The notes under the pieces were generated by a model. The model ran no database searches. It was given only the letters and a program-made list of their open reading frames with translations, and had not been told where the DNA came from. The position numbers and the translations under genes were made by a program. DNA of 9,803 nucleotides. It comes from Peptococcaceae bacterium BRH_c23. Its GTDB lineage: Bacteria > Bacillota_B > Desulfitobacteriia > Desulfitobacteriales > Desulfitobacteriaceae. Below, piece after piece: positions 5,826-9,803 of the stretch; within the stretch, counting starts at the first letter, position 1; the number at the start of each line of letters is the position of its first letter. The stretch lies in the NCBI GenBank assembly GCA_000961805.1, contig LADV01000202.1, forward strand, positions 1 to 9,803. The letters run 5' to 3'.

Positions 5826-7379
5826 TTATCGACAAGTATCCTGCTGTGGTGGGAAGAAATCACTGGGGAATGGAGTGAGAGTTGTGTCAAAGAAATTAAG
5901 GCAAGGATTTTCTGGGATATCAGGGAATTCCTCGCAGAGTGGAGGTTCTGGGCAGAATCCGAAGGCCGGAATAAGAAGTTGAACTAAACCGGTCACTTTT
6001 GTGATTACGAAGCTGCCGATAGCGAGCTGAATCGTAGTTAACGTGAACAATGGGCTGGTTAATACTTCGGTTCTTGTTTCAACTCTCAGGTTAAAGTCGA
6101 ATTCTGGCCGAGTTGGCGGGAAGTACATCACAATATCTTTGTTGATATCTGGCAGGTTCCCTGTGACTGTAAATAAGGTCCCAGTGGAATCTCGTAAGGT
6201 TAGCGAATAAGGGATCTGAATCGTGAACTGTACTCTCGAGAAATTGGGGCGAGCTGGGATGGGAGTGATGACGACACTACCAGGAACGATCACACCTGTA
6301 GAGAAAGTCATGCTGATAAAGGTGAACGGCGGTACGCCAGTGGGTAGGGTCACTATGAAGGCTGGGAAGCATTCCCTTTGTAAGCAGCTAGCGTAGACTT
6401 TTTCAACGATGATGCAGACAGATTCGGTAATTTCCTCGAGTTGATAGGGGTCTGTCAAATCGATGGGGTCACTGGGTGACAAAGCAGATCCGACTCTGCC
6501 CACTGTAACACCCCGTGGAGGGAAGGAAGTCGGTAGCGCGGCTGCGATGGTATTGGTGAGTGTATTTATGATGCTTATAGAGCTATCTCCTTCGTTGGCA
6601 ACCCATAACTGTGTGCCATCCCCGGTCACATCTAAGCCTAGAGGGTTAATTCCAACAGGAATTGTGGTTATCACGTTAAGTCCGGTAGTCGAGATTACGC
6701 TGACGCTGTTAGAACCGAAGTTGCTCACATACATAAAGACTGGATTCACTGGGTTTGCTGCAATTTTTTGTGGATTTGAGCCGACTGGGATTAGGCTCAA
6801 GAGTGCATTTGTGGCGATATTTATGACACTGACGTTATTACTGCCGCTGTTGACAACAAAGAGTTTTGTATTGTCCAAGCTAACGGCTAGTCCGTTGGGT
6901 GAAGTACCGACTGGGATCGTAGTGACAACGGTATTGGTGACTGGATTGATCACAGAGACTGAATTGCTACCTCCATTGCTTACGTAGATACGGCTGCCAT
7001 CACGGGCAATTGTAACATCGATAGGTCCTGTACCAACAGTAATGGTACTTACTACGGTATGGGTTGGAATGCTAATGACTGAAACGGTTCCACTTCCAGA
7101 GTTTGTCACATAAGCTGTAGTACTAGTTGGATCAATTGCTACTGAAGTAGGTGCTAGACCAACAGGGATCGTAGCTAAGACAAGATTTCCAGCTGTGCAG
7201 ATGACGGAGACAGTGTTACTACCAAAATTAGGAACTAAGACCTTTGTACCATCCGGCGTGCGTTTCGGGAAAGCGGGTGCGATCCCCACGGGAATGGTAG
7301 CGACTAGCACATCGCTGTATACATTATATATGGCGACTGCATTGTCGAGTGTTACCCAAGCATGGGTTTCAAATAGCAT
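5826..7379 (-). CDS. YVTN-type seven-bladed beta-propeller protein with Cys-containing C-terminal domain
   Basis: In this 517-aa protein, residues 12-295 hold seven YVTN/NHL-like blades of about 42 residues. Each has an 'SNSVSVI' strand, a 'V-x-TIPVG-x-x-P' turn and a 'YVSN'-type strand (the PVG-x-x-P elements begin near 30, 72, 114, 156, 198, 241 and 283, the last degenerate). Residues 310-517 form a second beta-rich domain with Cys at 322, 332, 337, 476, 482, 493 and 516, grouped as C-x9-C-x4-C and C-x5-C-x10-C. I have the impression of similar Cys-containing domains in uncharacterised clostridial spore-former proteins, but cannot name a family. There is no signal peptide, so the protein would act in the cytoplasm, for example assembling on a forespore surface from the mother cell. 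ATG 7379 has GGGGGG about 10 nt upstream. It has its own SigK-like promoter and a terminator. Confidence 0.88.
   Translation of the reverse strand: MLFETHAWVTLDNAVAIYNVYSDVLVATIPVGIAPAFPKRTPDGTKVLVPNFGSNTVSVICTAGNLVLATIPVGLAPTSVAIDPTSTTAYVTNSGSGTVSVISIPTHTVVSTITVGTGPIDVTIARDGSRIYVSNGGSNSVSVINPVTNTVVTTIPVGTSPNGLAVSLDNTKLFVVNSGSNNVSVINIATNALLSLIPVGSNPQKIAANPVNPVFMYVSNFGSNSVSVISTTGLNVITTIPVGINPLGLDVTGDGTQLWVANEGDSSISIINTLTNTIAAALPTSFPPRGVTVGRVGSALSPSDPIDLTDPYQLEEITESVCIIVEKVYASCLQRECFPAFIVTLPTGVPPFTFISMTFSTGVIVPGSVVITPIPARPNFSRVQFTIQIPYSLTLRDSTGTLFTVTGNLPDINKDIVMYFPPTRPEFDFNLRVETRTEVLTSPLFTLTTIQLAIGSFVITKVTGLVQLLIPAFGFCPEPPLCEEFPDIPENPCLNFFDTTLTPFPSDFFPPQQDTCR
6500..7350 (-). repeat. Internal ~126-bp repeats encoding the seven propeller blades
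   Basis: Seven tandem units of about 42 codons (about 126 bp) encode the YVTN blades. The 'ACNGTNTCNGTNAT' (TVSVI) and 'ATNCCNGTNGG' (IPVG) blocks recur on the - strand. The units have diverged at DNA level, and the last blade has lost the PVG motif. Confidence 0.75.
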
Positions 7380-7436
7380 GTGTGTATTCCCCCCTTTTTT
7401 GATTCGATAAATGGTAAGAACTAAGGACTTTCAACG

Positions 7437-7465
7437 TATACTATTCGCTCGAAGTATAGGGTGTT
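7437..7465 (-). promoter_or_regulatory. Candidate SigK-type promoter of the YVTN propeller gene
   Basis: On the - strand AACA (7465-7462), a 16-nt spacer and AATAGTATA (7445-7437) match mACm-N16-CATAnnnTA with one mismatch (first C of the -10). It lies 58 bases upstream of the ATG. A competing SigA-like pair (TTGAAA with TTTATC at 17 bp, closer to the gene) has a poor -10. Confidence 0.4.
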
Positions 7466-7490
7466 ACACGCTATTTTTAATTTCTATACT

Positions 7491-8471
7491 CTATGAAATT
7501 ATTTGCTGCAGCATCCTGCCTGCCCGTTCGCTCCAGTCGTTTGCAAGAGCATAAGCCATTCTTTCTGCTCTGTTGGTATCATCACATGCTAAGAGATGAC
7601 GTAAACGGAGAGAGAATAGGTAGGGGTTACACTCAAGATTGATGTTTGGAATGGTCAGGAGCTCAGGGAGTGGAGTCCCTAGAACACGGATTCCAGCCGC
7701 ATAGTATTCATAGAGTTTGATGGGGTTGCACCCTTTCGTCATTTCAGTTTGAAGGAAGGGAATGAGTCCAACATCGAAGTGATGGAGATAGGCTGGGAGT
7801 TGGTGATATGATTTTAAACCCAAATAAAAAACGTTTTTATATTTAATAGGAAACTTATTAAGTTGAAAAAGGGCACCAAGAAAAACAAAGTTAAATTCTG
7901 GGTTCTCTTGGACAACAAATTTAAGCAATTCCCAATCCACCCAGGGGGCTATTGCGCCACTATAACCTATGATGGGTTTGCCAGAGGGAAGATCAATCGG
8001 GCGATCTTTCGGGTGAGAAGAAAAATGGACAAAATCAACACCGTTTGGTACAAGATGAACACGAGGATGCCTATGGACAAAATAGTCATAAATACTACCA
8101 CTACTACAAAAAATCAGGTGTGCTTTCTCTAAGATAGCAGGATAATAGGGTGCCCAACTAGCAAATTCCTCTTTTGGTTCGTCCACTGCATCGTAGATAA
8201 CAAGATTAGGGTTATAGTTTTGAATACTATTAATATGAGAGGGAACCGTCAACCAAAGGATGCGTGGTCGTGAATGGGGAACAGTTAAAGCAGAAGCTCC
8301 TTGGCAGAGGAGAAGGGATGTTGACAAGCTTCTGATTGTCGGTTTCGGAAAGTTACCGAGATCCTCGTAAAGAACCGTCTGACCAGATGCAGAAAAATGA
8401 CCTAGCAGCTGTTGTGGGCGCTGAAACATCCAACTCCAAGGGATTGAGGGAGGGTAGATAATCGTAGACAT
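7491..8471 (-). CDS. TuaH-like glycosyltransferase
   Basis: The 326-aa GT-B glycosyltransferase resembles the TuaH-type group: WMFQRPQQLL near the N-terminus (14-23), VLYED (33-37) and YDAVDE (93-98) replacing the usual 'YD..D' element. The donor domain has VPNGVD (141-146), GYSGAI (169-174), a sugar-nucleotide site NPIKLYEYYAAG (249-260), and a C-terminal WSER (313-316). TuaH takes part in teichuronic acid synthesis in Bacillus; here the acceptor is unknown and a spore-surface glycan is the contextual guess. I chose ATG 8471 over the ATG at 8513 because GAGGAGG lies 6 nt upstream. It is transcribed divergently from the 79-aa gene. About 110 bases separate it from the YVTN gene, with no clear terminator between, so read-through is possible. 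Confidence 0.88.
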   Translation of the reverse strand: MSTIIYPPSIPWSWMFQRPQQLLGHFSASGQTVLYEDLGNFPKPTIRSLSTSLLLCQGASALTVPHSRPRILWLTVPSHINSIQNYNPNLVIYDAVDEPKEEFASWAPYYPAILEKAHLIFCSSGSIYDYFVHRHPRVHLVPNGVDFVHFSSHPKDRPIDLPSGKPIIGYSGAIAPWVDWELLKFVVQENPEFNFVFLGALFQLNKFPIKYKNVFYLGLKSYHQLPAYLHHFDVGLIPFLQTEMTKGCNPIKLYEYYAAGIRVLGTPLPELLTIPNINLECNPYLFSLRLRHLLACDDTNRAERMAYALANDWSERAGRMLQQIIS

Positions 8472-8518
8472 TTGTAACCTCCTCGTTGTCCGTTTACCGA
8501 AAATATCGTACATATTAT

Positions 8519-8527
8519 TAGGATATG
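8519..8527 (-). promoter_or_regulatory. Possible SigK/SigE-type -10 element of the TuaH-like gene
   Basis: CATATCCTA on the - strand matches the SigK -10 CATAnnnTA, 47 bases before the ATG. No AC-containing -35 sits at 16-17 nt. The assignment rests on the -10 alone, a short pattern that also occurs by chance. Confidence 0.25.
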
Positions 8528-8561
8528 TCGAAAAGTATTAAGGGGGAATGGAGAGGGCTAG

Positions 8562-8590
8562 TACCATTTGCTCAATGAGATCATATTATA
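8562..8590 (+). promoter_or_regulatory. Candidate SigK-type promoter of the 79-aa protein gene
   Basis: TACC (8562-8565), a 16-nt spacer and CATATTATA (8582-8590) match the SigK consensus with one mismatch in the first -35 base. The -10 overlaps the left arm of the 8586-8615 inverted repeat, so a protein bound there could block initiation. Confidence 0.45.
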
Positions 8591-8615
8591 CAAAAAAGAG
8601 AGTTGTTTTGTATAA
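8586..8615 (+). promoter_or_regulatory. 10-bp perfect inverted repeat overlapping the -10 and start region
   Basis: TTATACAAAA (8586-8595) and TTTTGTATAA (8606-8615) are perfect 10-bp arms around a 10-nt spacer, just before the ribosome binding site (GAGGAGGG, 8616-8623). It could be a dimeric repressor operator or a 5'-leader hairpin. Lack of a T-run after the right arm argues against a terminator. Confidence 0.5.
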
Positions 8616-8629
8616 GAGGAGGGTGGAAT

Positions 8630-8869
8630 ATGGAAGAGGGGGAGGCTCGAACAATTAAGGAAGATATTGCAGAAATCAAGGAGGCTGTCAAGGATGTATC
8701 AGCAGTCGTGAACGATATGCGAGTGCTGCTAGCCGGTAACTATATTACTAAAAAGGAATTTGAGGAATTTAAAAAAGGATTCGAAACCGACCGTCGTTGG
8801 TGGTCAGGTTTTGTTATTGCTTTGGCAGGAGCATTCGCGGCAATCGTGAATGTCCTCTGGAAGCATTAA
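8630..8869 (+). CDS. 79-aa coiled-coil plus single membrane-segment protein (XhlA/holin-like shape)
   Basis: The small protein has a charged helical N-terminal half with heptad-like spacing (residues 5-34), a KKEFEEFKKGFETDRRWW amphipathic stretch (41-58), one hydrophobic segment (about 57-76) and a short basic C-terminus. This layout is like XhlA-type hemolysin/holin accessory proteins and many small phage membrane proteins, but no specific family motif is conclusive. ATG 8630 is chosen because GAGGAGGG (8616-8623) precedes it at good spacing; an upstream TTG at 8603 lies inside the inverted repeat. There are no phage genes nearby. A SigK-like promoter precedes it and a long hairpin follows, suggesting a single-gene transcript. 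Confidence 0.75.
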   Translation: MEEGEARTIKEDIAEIKEAVKDVSAVVNDMRVLLAGNYITKKEFEEFKKGFETDRRWWSGFVIALAGAFAAIVNVLWKH

Positions 8870-8896
8870 AATGGTATGGGAGCTGAATAATAGGAA

Positions 8897-8941
8897 AGCA
8901 AAAGAAGTCTGTCGTGTAGCTACGGGCAGCCTTCTTTTGCT
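8897..8941. terminator. Long hairpin after the 79-aa gene (probable terminator)
   Basis: Perfect 11-bp arms (8897-8907 and 8931-8941) enclose 23 nt that can extend the stem (CTG/CAG, then CGT/ACG around a 6-nt loop). It starts 27 bases after the stop codon. No clean T-run follows on either strand (ATTCAAAAA on +, TTTCCTATTATT on -), so termination is likely but not certain. Confidence 0.5.
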
Positions 8942-8978
8942 ATTCAAAAAGTTAAAGGGGTTTGAAAATAAGGACTCT

Positions 8979-9007
8979 AACATGTTTGAAGGCTTGTGCA
9001 TAGAGTA
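8979..9007 (+). promoter_or_regulatory. Candidate SigK-type promoter of the right-end glycosyltransferase
   Basis: AACA (8979-8982), a 16-nt spacer and CATAGAGTA (8999-9007) give a complete match to mACm-N16-CATAnnnTA. It lies after the 8897-8941 hairpin and 54 bases upstream of the proposed start codon. Confidence 0.5.
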
Positions 9008-9061
9008 TTACAGAAGTCAACCTTGGAAACTGTTGATACGTAAGTTCATGGGGGTGATTCT

Positions 9062-9803
9062 CTGAAGATCTTATCATTAACCAATGAATTTGAAGAAGAA
9101 AGCTTTGGTGGTGCGGGAACAGCGGTAACAGGAATCGTGCATATGCTTGATCGTGTGGGTGTACAACAAACCGTGATAGTACCACGTAGTGATTGGACTG
9201 TGCCGGGCTGGGTTTTACGAGGGCAACAGATTAAAGTCCTAGGGTTACCGCGTAACAGCCATTACTTTGGTTTTTTAGGAATGATCAAGGTGGATGTCGT
9301 GTGTCAGGAATTTCCTGAGCTTAGTCAGGCGTGGGATATAATTCATAGCCATGCCATTAATTTTACACCCTTGGCGTATACCCTGTCCCAAGGAGTTATA
9401 CCAATCTTCTATTCAGTTTATTCTTTTTTGCGCAAAGAGTTAGGAGACCGATCAGAGCCCGATTTACAAGCACAATTTAAGATACAGGAAGAGCTTCTCA
9501 TGCGTTCTCAACGCATTCACCTCATAAGTCAGAGCGAAAGAAAGTATTTGGCAAGTCGTTTCCCGGAATACCTTCCTAAAACGGAGGTCTTACCTCTCGG
9601 TATCACCATACCTTCGGAACGCTGGCAACAAGGGAACACGAATGGGTTTCTGTATGTCGGAAGATTGCTGGATTATAAAGGGATTGAAGATCTGATCAAG
9701 GCCATGTCAATCATGCAACAAAGTGGTCGGCAAATTCATTTAAATATTGTCGGTAAGGGAACAGACTCCTATGAGGGGTTCTTGAAGCAGCTTGCTCGGT
9801 CAC
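9062..9803 (+). CDS. GT4-type glycosyltransferase, N-terminal part, probable CTG start (3' end outside window)
   Basis: The frame is open from the stop at 9041 to the window end, with 247 codons visible. It reads xKILSLTNEFEEESFGGAGT from 9062, the usual start of GT4 enzymes (MKIL..., with the GGAGT glycine loop at 16-20). Further motifs are DIIHSHA (92-98), VLPLGI (176-181), LYVGRLLDYKGIEDLI (197-212) and LNIVGKG (227-233), so the acceptor domain and the first half of the donor domain are present. The codon at the Met position is CTG (9062-9064), with GGGGGTGAT (9050-9058) upstream at proper distance. The next in-frame ATG (9142) would delete the conserved glycine loop. The substrate is unknown; it is probably part of the same glycan pathway as the - strand transferases. 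Confidence 0.85.
   Translation, partial: MKILSLTNEFEEESFGGAGTAVTGIVHMLDRVGVQQTVIVPRSDWTVPGWVLRGQQIKVLGLPRNSHYFGFLGMIKVDVVCQEFPELSQAWDIIHSHAINFTPLAYTLSQGVIPIFYSVYSFLRKELGDRSEPDLQAQFKIQEELLMRSQRIHLISQSERKYLASRFPEYLPKTEVLPLGITIPSERWQQGNTNGFLYVGRLLDYKGIEDLIKAMSIMQQSGRQIHLNIVGKGTDSYEGFLKQLARS

Noticed and set aside
5696..5890. 64-codon - strand frame between the YVTN and 605-aa genes
   Set aside because: It overlaps the 3' end of the YVTN gene, contains the 12-bp-stem terminator, and has no family resemblance.
6463..6987. 174-codon open frame on the + strand antisense to the YVTN gene
   Set aside because: It is the reverse-frame shadow of the repetitive propeller codons; its low-complexity Thr/Leu/Val composition mirrors the repeats, and it has no family resemblance or ribosome site.
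7863..8132. 89-codon + strand frame inside the TuaH-like gene
   Set aside because: It is antisense to a well-supported glycosyltransferase; its Lys/Thr-rich composition is what the reverse frame of that gene gives.
8472..8513. 14-residue N-terminal extension of the TuaH-like protein from ATG 8513
   Set aside because: The internal ATG at 8471 has a perfect GAGGAGG at 6-nt spacing, and the extension overlaps the promoter/leader region.
8850..9065. 71-codon + strand frame between the 79-aa gene and the GT4 gene
   Set aside because: It overlaps the end of the 79-aa gene, runs through the long hairpin and the proposed promoter, and has no recognisable domain.

Overview
The window looks like chromosomal DNA of a spore-forming, low-to-mid GC Firmicute. 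A Desulfotomaculum/Desulfosporosinus-type Peptococcaceae is my best guess, from family content and ribosome binding sites rather than any marker gene. It joins the end of a gas vesicle (gvp) cluster to a block of glycosyltransferases, beta-propeller proteins and small proteins that looks like a spore-surface module.

Left part (1-1630, + strand): the 3' end of a gvpF/gvpL gene, gvpK and gvpJ run as a tight operon and end at a strong rho-independent terminator. A separately promoted gvpA (major shell protein) follows, with its own terminator. Immediately downstream lies a 78-bp-offset second copy of the last 13 gvpA codons plus terminator. Its codon differences are mostly synonymous, which suggests the remnant of a second gvpA gene.

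Middle part (1636-8471, - strand; transcription runs right to left): a TuaH-like glycosyltransferase (8471-7491); a seven-bladed YVTN beta-propeller protein with a Cys-containing C-terminal domain (7379-5826), followed by a terminator; then a coupled operon of a 605-aa propeller/coiled-coil protein (5690-3873), a small DUF1858-like protein with an in-frame UGA at the conserved Cys position (3885-3652), a CgeB-like glycosyltransferase (3655-2705) and a GT4 glycosyltransferase (2631-1636).

Right part (8562-9803, + strand): a 79-aa coiled-coil/membrane protein, a long hairpin, and the start of another GT4 glycosyltransferase that appears to begin with CTG and runs off the window.

Two observations stand out. 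First, the DUF1858-like gene keeps its frame and family similarity through the UGA up to an ATGA overlap with the next gene, and a hairpin fitting general bacterial SECIS rules lies downstream, so it is a candidate selenoprotein. Second, gvpA and several flanking genes carry sequences matching the late mother-cell SigK promoter (mACm-N16-CATAnnnTA). Together with the CgeB-like gene, this suggests gas vesicles and surface glycans made late in sporulation, consistent with the gas-vacuolated spores described in some Desulfotomaculum and Clostridium. That link is inference from promoter-like sequences and gene content.
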